A stretch of 18,844 bases of DNA from Loktanella sp. (lineage in GTDB: Bacteria; Pseudomonadota; Alphaproteobacteria; Rhodobacterales; Rhodobacteraceae): the NCBI GenBank assembly GCA_003551805.1, contig PUNR01000255.1, positions 1-18,844 of the forward strand, written 5' to 3'. Under the pieces are notes generated by a model that worked only from the letters and a program-made list of their open reading frames with translations, had not been told where the DNA came from and did not search any database. Below, one piece after another: positions 7,078 through 13,614 of the stretch (position 1 is its first letter; each line of letters begins with the position of its first letter). Position numbers and translations under genes: made by a program.

Positions 7078-8190
7078 TTATTCGCCTGATTTTGGGACGG
7101 GCTGTTCCGTCGCTTCTTCTTGGCCGTTATCTTGCGCAAGTGCAGCGGCGGATGCAACCCGTGCGGCCAGTTTGTCCGAAAAGCCGCTTTGCGCCAGACG
7201 GTAAGCCAGATGCAGGGCCGCCGCGACGCCGGTGGCATCGGCGGAACCGTGGCTTTTGATCACGGTCTGGTTCAGGCCCAGAAACACGCCGCCATTCACG
7301 CGGCGCGGATCAATCCGTTTGCGCAAACGACCCAGCGATCCGCGCGCCAGCAGTGCACCCATCATCGACAGCGGATTGCCCATCAGCGATCCGCGCAAAA
7401 GTTCGCTGATCAGCGTGGCAGTGCCTTCGCCGGTTTTCAATGCGACATTGCCGGTGAAACCGTCAGTGACGATCACATCCACTTTGTCCGACGGCAGATC
7501 ACCGCCTTCGATGAAACCGACATAGTCGAATTCACCTTTTTCCGCGGCACGCGCGATCAGTTCATGTGCGACCTTCAGTTCGGCACGGCCTTTGTGTTCT
7601 TCGGTGCCGACATTCAGCAGGCCAACACGCGGGCGGGCTATATCCAGACCGTTGCGGGCATAGGACGCCCCCATTAGCGCATAGGTCAAAAGATCGTCCT
7701 GATCGGCGCGAATATCGGCGCCAGCGTCCAGCATCACGTTGAAACCGGCTGGATTGCGCGAAGGCCACAGACAGGCGATGGCGGGGCGGTTCACGCCTTC
7801 GGCCTTGCGCAGTCGTAGCATGGACAGCGCCATCAGCCCGCCGGTATTGCCACAGGAAATACAGACGGCGGCCTTGCCATCTCGCACTGCATCAATCGCC
7901 GACCACATAGAGGTTTTCTTGCCGTGACGCAGCACATTGCTGGGCTTGTCAGACATTTTGACGACATCACTGGCATCATGCACCGTCACGCGGTCGCCAA
8001 TCCGGTAGGATGCGACAAGCGGGTCGAGTTCTGCCTTTGGGCCGTGCAGGATGGCGCGCGCGGCCGGCGTTGAAGCCAGAAACTTTGAAAGGCCCGCAAC
8101 AACTGTTGCAGGCCCTTTATCGCCACCCATGGCGTCTACAGACAGCACATTTGCCGATGTCGAGACTGATCTCGTCTGGCCCTTTGTCAT
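7078..8190 (-). CDS. plsX: Phosphate acyltransferase PlsX
   Basis: 370-aa peripheral membrane enzyme that converts acyl-ACP to acyl-phosphate, the substrate of PlsY in glycerophospholipid synthesis. Recognised by LSVDAMGGDKGP (16-27), SDKPSNVLRHGKKTSMW (80-96), CGNTGGLMALSMLRLR (113-128), RPAIACLWP, LLNVGTEEHKG, and the C-terminal GAPLLG-like region GGVFLGLNQTVIKSHGSAD. The family motif usually has Ala where CGNTGG has its last Gly, a conservative change. The start at 8190 leaves about 15 residues before the first strand; SD spacing is long (AAAGG ten bases upstream), so the exact start is moderately certain. It follows rpmF after 23 nt. Confidence 0.96.
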   Translation of the reverse strand: MTKGQTRSVSTSANVLSVDAMGGDKGPATVVAGLSKFLASTPAARAILHGPKAELDPLVASYRIGDRVTVHDASDVVKMSDKPSNVLRHGKKTSMWSAIDAVRDGKAAVCISCGNTGGLMALSMLRLRKAEGVNRPAIACLWPSRNPAGFNVMLDAGADIRADQDDLLTYALMGASYARNGLDIARPRVGLLNVGTEEHKGRAELKVAHELIARAAEKGEFDYVGFIEGGDLPSDKVDVIVTDGFTGNVALKTGEGTATLISELLRGSLMGNPLSMMGALLARGSLGRLRKRIDPRRVNGGVFLGLNQTVIKSHGSADATGVAAALHLAYRLAQSGFSDKLAARVASAAALAQDNGQEEATEQPVPKSGE

Positions 8191-8213
8191 GTCTGTAATG
8201 CCTTTGCCGCAGC

Positions 8214-8420
8214 TTATGCTGCGTCTTCGTCCAGATCGACTTCGGTGGTCGATGCGACGACTTCACGTGTCGCGTAGTGACCGCAAGACGGACAAACGTG
8301 GTGCGGGCGTTTCATTTCGCCGCAGTTGTCACATTCGTTTGGATTTGCTGCAACGAGCGAGTCGTGCGAACGCCGGTTGTTGCGGCGGGATTTGGATACT
8401 TTGTTCTGCTGGACGGCCAT
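8214..8420 (-). CDS. rpmF: 50S ribosomal protein L32
   Basis: 68-aa ribosomal protein of the large subunit. It begins MAVQQNKVSKSRRNNRRSHD and carries a C4 zinc ribbon: CDNC (30-33) and CPSC (43-46), preceded by the PHHVC turn. The zinc-containing form contrasts with Cys-less paralogs made under zinc limitation in some bacteria. The acidic C-terminal tail (TTEVDLDEDAA) is typical of alphaproteobacterial L32. AGGG lies seven bases before ATG 8420. It stands between yceD and plsX as in most proteobacteria, but is separated from yceD by 235 nt. Confidence 0.97.
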   Translation of the reverse strand: MAVQQNKVSKSRRNNRRSHDSLVAANPNECDNCGEMKRPHHVCPSCGHYATREVVASTTEVDLDEDAA

Positions 8421-8525
8421 GTCTCAACCCTATGATTACGGGCGCTCGGCCCTTGTGTGTGCATCTGTCGCGGTCCCTACGCCAATCTGGCAGCCCTGTC
8501 GAGACGCTGTATGAAAGAGGCCGCT

Positions 8526-8553
8526 TAAATACTGCGATTTCATCGCGGCGCAA
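8526..8553 (-). promoter_or_regulatory. Candidate promoter for rpmF-plsX-fabH
   Basis: Minus strand: TTGCGC (8553-8548), a 16-bp spacer, then TATTTA (8531-8526). The spacer contains a small dyad GCGAT-GAA-ATCGC. This would start a transcript about 100 nt ahead of rpmF. Hexamer matches are partial, so it is tentative. Confidence 0.35.
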
Positions 8554-8584
8554 CCCCCTTTTTGGTGTTCTTGATGGTGTCTTC

Positions 8585-8601
8585 CTGCGGCTTTGCCGCA
8601 G
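8585..8601. terminator. GC-rich hairpin downstream of yceD
   Basis: Perfect 7-bp stem CTGCGGC/GCCGCAG with a 3-nt loop, 55 nt after the yceD stop. No U-tract follows on the minus strand (GAAGACACC), so it is not a canonical intrinsic terminator; it could be an mRNA 3'-end stabiliser or a processing site. Confidence 0.4.
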
Positions 8602-8605
8602 TCGA

Positions 8606-8639
8606 TGCCTCCGGCGGGGATATTTGGGCTCTGACGATG
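8606..8639 (+). repeat. Dispersed intergenic repeat, copy 2
   Basis: The plus strand reads TGCCTCCGGCGGGG, ATATTTGGG, CTCTGACGATG, with one difference in 34 from the minus-strand copy at 5122-5155, so the two are a near-perfect inverted pair 3.5 kb apart. Here it is antisense to the flanking yceD-rpmF transcription. Confidence 0.75.
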
Positions 8640-8655
8640 ATGCAGAAAATGCGTG

Positions 8656-9213
8656 TCAGTCGTTGTTATCTTTCAGCCTGTCACGCAGCGCGCCAAGGCC
8701 CGCAAAAGGTTTGGCAGCCTCGTCGGTCAAAGGTGCGACGCCTTTTTCGGTATAGACGATCTGGCCCAGTTCTGCGCCGTCGGCACGCGGGTAAAGCGGC
8801 AGCGCAAGTGCCAGCGCCTCGGTCAGGACGGCGTAGAGGTCGATCGTGTCGGGCAACGGTTCGACTGTGTCATCATCGGGCATCTCGACCTCGGTGCCGG
8901 TGATTTCGGGCATCTCGGCCTGATAGCGGCGGGTGATCTTTTCGTCGATCCGCGTGGTCACGGGGGCAAGAGTGACGACACAATCCTGCACCACAGTGGC
9001 GCCCAGGCTGGCTGTGAGGACCCAGTCTTTGCGGCCTTGCGGGGTCAGCGCGCCGTCAAAGCGCAATTTGCGGATACCGACGATACCCAGCGCATCGGCG
9101 ATCGCGGCGCGCGCATTTGCATCGGGTGCGAGCGCGAAATCGGTGTCATGCCTGCCAGCCAGATCGGCCAGACGTAAAGGTGATTGTGGCAGTTCGGGCA
9201 AGGTTGCATCCAT
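8656..9213 (-). CDS. yceD: YceD/DUF177 family protein
   Basis: 185-aa cytoplasmic protein of the DUF177 family, almost always encoded beside rpmF; family members have been linked to 23S rRNA accumulation. Recognisable stretches are LRKLRF-like GIRKLRFDGALTPQGRKDW, the core VVQDCVVTLAPVTTRIDEKI followed by TRRY, then an acidic segment and IDLYAVLTEALALALPLYPR, ending in FAGLGALRDRL. The frame stays open upstream to a TTG at 9267, but ATG 9213 yields a standard start (MDATLPELPQSPLRLADL) and leaves a 71-nt divergent promoter region toward the BamE gene. No strong Shine-Dalgarno is visible, so the start is the least certain part. Confidence 0.88.
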   Translation of the reverse strand: MDATLPELPQSPLRLADLAGRHDTDFALAPDANARAAIADALGIVGIRKLRFDGALTPQGRKDWVLTASLGATVVQDCVVTLAPVTTRIDEKITRRYQAEMPEITGTEVEMPDDDTVEPLPDTIDLYAVLTEALALALPLYPRADGAELGQIVYTEKGVAPLTDEAAKPFAGLGALRDRLKDNND

Positions 9214-9252
9214 TCTTGAACAGGGGCGGGCGGTGTTGTAGGTGGGATAAAA

Positions 9253-9265
9253 GGCATCTGATGCC
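9253..9265. promoter_or_regulatory. Perfect dyad in the yceD/bamE divergent promoter region
   Basis: GGCATC-T-GATGCC, a 13-bp palindrome with perfect 6-bp arms. It lies 40 nt upstream of the yceD start and 20 nt upstream of the BamE start. Position suggests a possible operator; no factor can be named. Confidence 0.35.
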
Positions 9266-9284
9266 AAAGCAAGGGGCGCCCGCT

Positions 9285-9758
9285 ATGATCATCACCAAAG
9301 GCAATTTGCGCGCGGCGGGCTTTGTGCTCGCGGTTGTGGCGGTGTCAGCTTGTACGCCGATGACGCGGTTTCACGGCTTTGCCCCCGATGCGCGCGAATT
9401 GGCCCAAGTACAGGTTGGCCAGTCCACCCGCGCCGAGGTGATCGCCCTGTTCGGCCCGCCGACATCTGATGCAGGCCTGCGCGGCGATACGATATATTAT
9501 GTATCCAGCCAGTTCGACAGGATCGGCCCGTTTGCACCACGTGAAGTGGACAGGACGGTGCTGGCTGTCAGCTTTGACGCCAATGACCGTGTCACCAATC
9601 TTGTGCGTTACACGCTTGAGGACGGGCAGGTCGTTGCGCTGGATCGTCGTGTTACGGATGACGGTATTGCAGATGTCGGCGTGCTGTCGCAGTTGCTTGG
9701 GTCGTTCGGGCGGATCGACGCTGGCGCCTTGTTGGGCGCCAACGACACCGAGCTTTAA
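9285..9758 (+). CDS. bamE: BamE/SmpA-family outer membrane lipoprotein
   Basis: 157-aa lipoprotein. Residues 1-22 are a signal peptide ending in the lipobox VSAC with lipidated Cys23; Thr at +2 permits sorting to the outer membrane. Residues 42-60 (VQVGQSTRAEVIALFGPPT) form the BamE/SmpA_OmlA signature, followed by the IYYVSSQFDRIGPFAPREVDR strand region and VLAVSFDANDRVTNLVRYTL. BamE is an accessory subunit of the BAM complex, which inserts outer-membrane beta-barrels. AAGGGG lies eight bases before ATG 9285, fixing the start against longer in-frame extensions. It is divergent from yceD and convergent with msrB, whose stop codon it shares. Confidence 0.9.
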   Translation: MIITKGNLRAAGFVLAVVAVSACTPMTRFHGFAPDARELAQVQVGQSTRAEVIALFGPPTSDAGLRGDTIYYVSSQFDRIGPFAPREVDRTVLAVSFDANDRVTNLVRYTLEDGQVVALDRRVTDDGIADVGVLSQLLGSFGRIDAGALLGANDTEL

Positions 9759-10147
9759 TCCGCCGGTTCGAACTGCAGCGCTACACCGTTCAGGCAATAC
9801 CGCAGTCCGGTGGGCGCGGGCCCGTCAGGGAACACATGGCCCAGATGCGCGTCACAGCGCGCGCAATGGACCTCTGTGCGTTTCATGAAAAAGCTGCGGT
9901 CGGTGGTTTCGCCGACAACTTCTGGATCAAGCGGTGCAAAGAAAGACGGCCAGCCTGTGCCGCTTTCAAACTTTGTGCTTTGGTCGAACAGGGGCGCGCC
10001 GCAGCACACGCACATATAGGTGCCGGGGTCTTTGGGAAAATCTTCGTGGCTGCCCGCGCGTTCGGTGCCGTGCTTACGGGTCACTTTGTAGGCAAGATCG
10101 GACAATTGCGCACGCCATTCGGCGTCTGATTTGATGATTTTGTCCAT
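9755..10147 (-). CDS. msrB: Peptide-methionine (R)-S-oxide reductase
   Basis: 130-aa repair enzyme that reduces methionine-R-sulfoxide in oxidised proteins, with no signal peptide and so cytoplasmic. The structural zinc ligands are present: C46-x-x-C49 and C95-x-x-C98. The catalytic Cys118 is in RYCLNGVAL, with FESGTGWPSF (60-69) and HLGHVFPDG (101-109) completing the active site. AAGGA is seven bases before ATG 10147. The usual TERPF-type segment reads TERAGSHEDF, a mild deviation. It stands alone on its strand, divergent from the olsB-like gene. Confidence 0.96.
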   Translation of the reverse strand: MDKIIKSDAEWRAQLSDLAYKVTRKHGTERAGSHEDFPKDPGTYMCVCCGAPLFDQSTKFESGTGWPSFFAPLDPEVVGETTDRSFFMKRTEVHCARCDAHLGHVFPDGPAPTGLRYCLNGVALQFEPAD

Positions 10148-10216
10148 GTCATATTCCTTTTTCGGTTCTGTGCCTTAATCTAGGGCTTAGACACCCCGTC
10201 GCCAAGGCAGGCAACC

Positions 10217-10936
10217 ATGACTATTGCAATGCAGATCGGACGGTACCGTGCGCGGCTTGGCGCAGGTGCGGATGATCTGGCCGCCTGCCAGCGGTTGCGG
10301 CATCTGTGCTTTTTCGGATCAGACGGGCTGGACCGGGATGATTTCGATCCGCGCTGCCAACATCTGATGATCGAGGACGGGGATGGCACGTTGATCGCCG
10401 CCGCGCGGATCCTGCTGATCGCAAATGCGACGGCGCTGCGGCAAAGTTACGCCGCCCAGTATTACGACCTTGCCGCGCTGGCGGCACTATCCGGCCCGCT
10501 GATGGAACTGGGGCGGTTTTGTATCACGCCCGCTGTACGCGATGCCGATGTGGTGCGCGCCGCATGGGGCGCGTTGACGCAGATCGTGGATGACGCAGGC
10601 GTGCGTGTGCTGTTCGGGTGCACAAGTTTTCCAGGCACTGATCCGGCGGTTTACGGGCTGGCGCTGGCAAAGCTTGCAGCGCAACATATCGGCCCAGAGG
10701 CGTTGCGCCCCGGTATCAAGGCCGCCGAGGTCGTGCGCCTTGGCGCTGCCAAAGGCCGCGGTACAGCCCCTTTGCCGTCGCTGCTGCGGTCGTATCTTGC
10801 GATGGGTGGCTGGGTCAGTGACCATGCCGTTATCGACCGTGCGATGAACACGCTGCATGTCTTTACCTGTATCGACATCGCCGCCGTGCCGCCTGCGCGC
10901 GCCAAAGCCTTGCGCGCGGTCATGGGGGCAGGTTGA
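10217..10936 (+). CDS. olsB: OlsB-like L-ornithine N-alpha-acyltransferase (GNAT/hemolysin-like)
   Basis: 239-aa GNAT-fold protein resembling OlsB, which transfers a 3-hydroxyacyl chain from ACP to ornithine to form lyso-ornithine lipid. Signatures are ACQRLRHLCFF near residue 23, the strand with AAARILL, MELGRFCITPAVRD (95-108), VLFGCTSFPGTDP (130-142) and, at the C-terminus, SYLAMGGWVSDHAVIDRAMN followed by VFTCIDI. This family is often named hemolysin-like or Acetyltransf_5. Ornithine lipids are common in Rhodobacterales membranes. The partner acyltransferase olsA, often adjacent, is not here; uup follows after 42 nt. Substrate specificity is inferred from family resemblance. Confidence 0.75.
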   Translation: MTIAMQIGRYRARLGAGADDLAACQRLRHLCFFGSDGLDRDDFDPRCQHLMIEDGDGTLIAAARILLIANATALRQSYAAQYYDLAALAALSGPLMELGRFCITPAVRDADVVRAAWGALTQIVDDAGVRVLFGCTSFPGTDPAVYGLALAKLAAQHIGPEALRPGIKAAEVVRLGAAKGRGTAPLPSLLRSYLAMGGWVSDHAVIDRAMNTLHVFTCIDIAAVPPARAKALRAVMGAG

Positions 10937-10978
10937 AAACCCCTTGCGCTGGTCACTGCCACGCAATAGCAGGCGGGC

Positions 10979-12787
10979 ATGGCACGTGCACCCCTTCTCC
11001 AGATTTCCGATATCGCGCTGACTTTTGGCGGCGATCCTGTTTTTGCTGACCTGTCCCTGGTCATCCAGCCGGGCGACCGTGTCGCGCTTGTTGGTCGGAA
11101 CGGGTCGGGCAAATCGACCTTGATGAAGGTGATGGCAGGTCTTGTGCAGGCCGATAGCGGCACGCGGGTCGCATCCCCGGGTGTGCAGGTCGGCTATATG
11201 GAACAGGACCCGACAATGGACGGGTTCACCACCTTGGGTGAATATGCCGCCAGCGGACTGCCGCCAGAGGAAGCTTACAAGGTCGATATGGTCGCCGAAG
11301 GGCTGAAATTTGACCCCGAAGGTGCCGTGGCCACTGCATCGGGTGGCGAACGCCGCCGTGCGGCGCTTGCCAAGCTGATGGCCGAAGCGCCCGAACTGAT
11401 GCTGCTGGACGAACCGACCAACCATCTGGATATCGAAGCCATCGCTTGGCTTGAAAACGAACTGAAACAGACCCGCGCCGCTTTTGTCCTGATCAGCCAC
11501 GACCGTGCCTTCCTGCGCGCGCTGACGCGGGCGACATTGTGGATCGACCGTGGCGCTGTGCGCCGCGCTGAACAAGGGTTCGATGCGTTCGAGGAATGGC
11601 GCGACAAGATCTGGGAAGACGAAGACCAGCAGCGCCACAAACTGAACCGCAAAATCAAGGCAGAGGCGCGTTGGGCCGTCGAAGGCATTTCCGCCCGTCG
11701 GACCCGGAATCAGGGGCGCGTGCGGGCCTTACAGGATTTGCGCGCCGAAAAAGCAGGCCAGATTCGCAGGCAAGGCACTGCAGCCATGGCGTTTGACGGT
11801 GGGTCCACATCGGGCAAGAAGGTCGTGGAATGTTTCGGCCTGACCAAGGCGTTTGACGGCAAAACAATCGTGCAAGGTCTGGACCTGACCGTGCAGCGCG
11901 GCGACCGGATCGCCTTTGTCGGGCCGAACGGTGTTGGCAAAACCACGCTGATCAAGATGCTGCTGGGGCAGGTGGAACCTGACGCAGGCGAGGTAAAGCT
12001 TGGCACCAAGCTTGATATCGCAGTGTTTGACCAAAGCCGCGCGGCGCTTAATCAGGATATGACGCTGTGGGAAAACCTCGCCTCTGATCCTGAACTGGGT
12101 GTTAGCGGCAAATCCGACCAGATCATGGTGCGTGGCACGCCGAAACATGTTGTCGGCTACCTCAAGGAATTCCTGTTTGACGAAGCACAGGCGCGCGCAC
12201 CCGTGCGGTCACTGTCAGGTGGCGAAAAAGCCCGCCTGCTGCTGGCCCGTCTGATGGCACGCGAAAGCAACCTGCTGATCCTCGACGAACCGACCAACGA
12301 TCTGGACATCGAAACGCTGGACCTGTTGCAGGATATCCTTGGCGATTACGATGGCACCGTGCTGCTGGTCAGCCACGACCGCGATTTCCTTGACCGGGTG
12401 GCGACGACCACCATCGCAATGGAAGGCAATGGACAGGCGGTGGTTTATCCGGGCGGCTGGTCTGATTACCGCGACCAGCGCGGCGGTGATTTCACTGAAA
12501 GCGCGACAGCGACCAAGCCTTTGGCGAAAAAGGGCAAACAGGTTGAGAAAAAAACAACTGGTGGTCTGTCCTTCACCGAAAAGCACCGGCTAGAGGCTTT
12601 GCCCGGCGTGATCGCGACCCTGACAGCCGAAATCGGCAAACTGGAAGAATTGCTGGCTGACCCCGCACTTTTCACCGACAATCCGGTGAAGTTTGCCAAA
12701 GCCAGCGATGCTTTGGTTGCGCGGCAGATGCAATTGTCTGATGCCGAAGACGAATGGCTGGCTCTGGAAGAAAAAGCCGCCAGTTGA
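10979..12787 (+). CDS. uup: ABC-F family ATPase, Uup type
   Basis: 602-aa soluble protein with two ABC ATPase domains and no membrane segments. Domain 1: Walker A GRNGSGKST (39-47), signature SGGER (121-125), Walker B LLDEPTNHL (142-150), H-loop SHDR (173-176). Domain 2: Walker A GPNGVGKTT (315-323), signature LSGGEKAR (412-419), Walker B LLILDEPTNDLD (432-443), H-loop SHDR (465-468). The inter-domain linker (about 200-265) is helical and Arg/Lys-rich, as in ribosome-binding ABC-F proteins. The Uup-like HVVGYLKEFLFDEAQAR segment (390-406) and a C-terminal coiled coil (about 530-600) favour Uup over EttA. ABC-F proteins act at the ribosomal E site; Uup was also linked to precise transposon excision. 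Stop directly abuts the SDR stop. Confidence 0.92.
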   Translation: MARAPLLQISDIALTFGGDPVFADLSLVIQPGDRVALVGRNGSGKSTLMKVMAGLVQADSGTRVASPGVQVGYMEQDPTMDGFTTLGEYAASGLPPEEAYKVDMVAEGLKFDPEGAVATASGGERRRAALAKLMAEAPELMLLDEPTNHLDIEAIAWLENELKQTRAAFVLISHDRAFLRALTRATLWIDRGAVRRAEQGFDAFEEWRDKIWEDEDQQRHKLNRKIKAEARWAVEGISARRTRNQGRVRALQDLRAEKAGQIRRQGTAAMAFDGGSTSGKKVVECFGLTKAFDGKTIVQGLDLTVQRGDRIAFVGPNGVGKTTLIKMLLGQVEPDAGEVKLGTKLDIAVFDQSRAALNQDMTLWENLASDPELGVSGKSDQIMVRGTPKHVVGYLKEFLFDEAQARAPVRSLSGGEKARLLLARLMARESNLLILDEPTNDLDIETLDLLQDILGDYDGTVLLVSHDRDFLDRVATTTIAMEGNGQAVVYPGGWSDYRDQRGGDFTESATATKPLAKKGKQVEKKTTGGLSFTEKHRLEALPGVIATLTAEIGKLEELLADPALFTDNPVKFAKASDALVARQMQLSDAEDEWLALEEKAAS

Positions 12788-13504
12788 TCAAGGCATCCGC
12801 AGCGCACCATCCAGCCGGATCGTAGTGCCGTTAAGGTAATCGCATTCCACGATAAACCGCGCGAGTGCGGCAAATTCTGCCGGATCACCCAGACGGGCAG
12901 GATAGACGACATCCTTGGCCAGACCTGCCATCACCTCTTCGCCAAGTGATTCCAGCATCGGTGTGCGGAAAATTCCCGGTGCGATCGCCATCACCCTGAT
13001 CCCCGCGCGCGCAAGATCGCGGGCCATCGGCAGCGACAGCCCCGCGATCCCCGCCTTGGATGCAGCATAGGCCGCCTGACCCTTTTGCCCTTCAAACGCC
13101 GCTACTGACGCAGTGTTGATCATCACGCCGCCCTGCGCCATCTGTGCGGCCGCAAGACGGGCGACATTGAACGTGCCACAAAGGTTGATATCGACGGTGC
13201 GGGCAAAACTGCTTTGCTGATGCGGCCCGTCGCGGCCCAGTGTTTTTTCTGCCGTGGCAATTCCCGCGCAGTTGATAGCCACATTCAGCCCGTCAACGCG
13301 CGCCAGTCCGGCAAGAACGCTCGCCTCGTCAGTCACATCGACCTGTGCGAAACCTGCGCCAATCTTTTGTGCGACATCCGCGCCCTCGGGGTCACGATCA
13401 AAAATTGTCACCTGCGCACCAGCGGCGACGAATGCTTGTGCCGTCGCCACCCCCAGACCGGATGCGCCGCCTGTCACGATAGCCACTGCTTTTGAAATAT
13501 CCAT
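12788..13504 (-). CDS. SDR-family dehydrogenase (3-hydroxyacyl-CoA dehydrogenase type II-like)
   Basis: 238-aa short-chain dehydrogenase. The nucleotide site is TGGASGLG (11-18), with Asp36 after the second strand (TIFDRD) indicating NAD(H). NCAG is at 78-81, and the catalytic residues are Asn107, Ser133, Tyr146 and Lys150 (YAASK). The order NTASVAAFEGQKGQAAYAAS, the IAPGIFRTPMLESL tract and LNGTTIRLDGALRM resemble the HSD17B10-like 3-hydroxyacyl/2-methyl-3-hydroxybutyryl-CoA dehydrogenases of branched-chain amino-acid or fatty-acid breakdown. The frame extends to 13573, but GGGAGG five bases before ATG 13504 decides the start. Exact substrate is not provable from sequence. Confidence 0.87.
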   Translation of the reverse strand: MDISKAVAIVTGGASGLGVATAQAFVAAGAQVTIFDRDPEGADVAQKIGAGFAQVDVTDEASVLAGLARVDGLNVAINCAGIATAEKTLGRDGPHQQSSFARTVDINLCGTFNVARLAAAQMAQGGVMINTASVAAFEGQKGQAAYAASKAGIAGLSLPMARDLARAGIRVMAIAPGIFRTPMLESLGEEVMAGLAKDVVYPARLGDPAEFAALARFIVECDYLNGTTIRLDGALRMP

Positions 13505-13554
13505 GTCGTCCTCCCGTTCGGGCCAGCTTGCCTTGCCTGACGGGAAAACACCAA

Positions 13555-13587
13555 CATCATCGTCCGAGTACAAATATCCTCGGGGGG
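13555..13587 (-). repeat. Dispersed intergenic repeat, copy 3 (diverged)
   Basis: The minus strand reads CCCCCCCGAGGATATTTG, then TACTCGGACGATGATG. It shares the GGATATTT core and the CTC-G-GACGATGATG tail with copy 2, while the 5' hairpin part has diverged. It lies between the Fe-binding protein gene and the SDR gene. Confidence 0.55.
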
Positions 13588-13590
13588 GTG

Positions 13591-13611
13591 CGGGGGGCCG
13601 ACAGCCCCCCG
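13591..13611 (-). terminator. Strong GC hairpin after the Fe-binding protein gene
   Basis: CGGGGGGC/GCCCCCCG forms an 8-bp perfect stem with a 5-nt loop, starting 3 nt after the TAA of the Fe-binding protein gene. No U-tract follows directly on the minus strand; a TATTT occurs about 15 nt further on within repeat copy 3. Likely a transcript 3' end, but not canonical. Confidence 0.55.
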
Positions 13612-13614
13612 CCT

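Larger units (their letters stand above)
8421..8655. other. Intergenic region between yceD and rpmF
   Basis: 235 nt without a credible gene; ORFs crossing it are shadows or lack start support. It holds, from the yceD side, one copy of the dispersed repeat (8606-8639), a CTGCGGC-TTT-GCCGCAG hairpin (8585-8601), and a candidate rpmF promoter near 8526-8553. Below that lies an rpmF leader of about 100 nt with no riboswitch I recognise. Confidence 0.6.

Noticed and set aside
8051..8755. 234-codon plus-strand open frame across plsX, rpmF and the gap
   Set aside because: It is antisense to L32 and PlsX, is Arg/Ser/Leu-rich low-complexity, and no ribosome site was found.
9214..9267. Extended N-terminus of yceD from a TTG start
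   Set aside because: It would consume most of the divergent promoter region toward bamE and adds residues unlike the family; ATG 9213 is simpler.
10487..11638. 383-codon minus-strand open frame across olsB and uup
   Set aside because: Its composition (His/Gln/Arg-rich, no family motif) is that of a shadow frame; the plus strand carries clear Walker motifs and GNAT motifs here.
13582..13611. G7 and G6 tracts as a G-quadruplex
   Set aside because: Only two G-runs are present on the strand, and the G6/C6 pair forms a simple perfect hairpin that explains the structure better.
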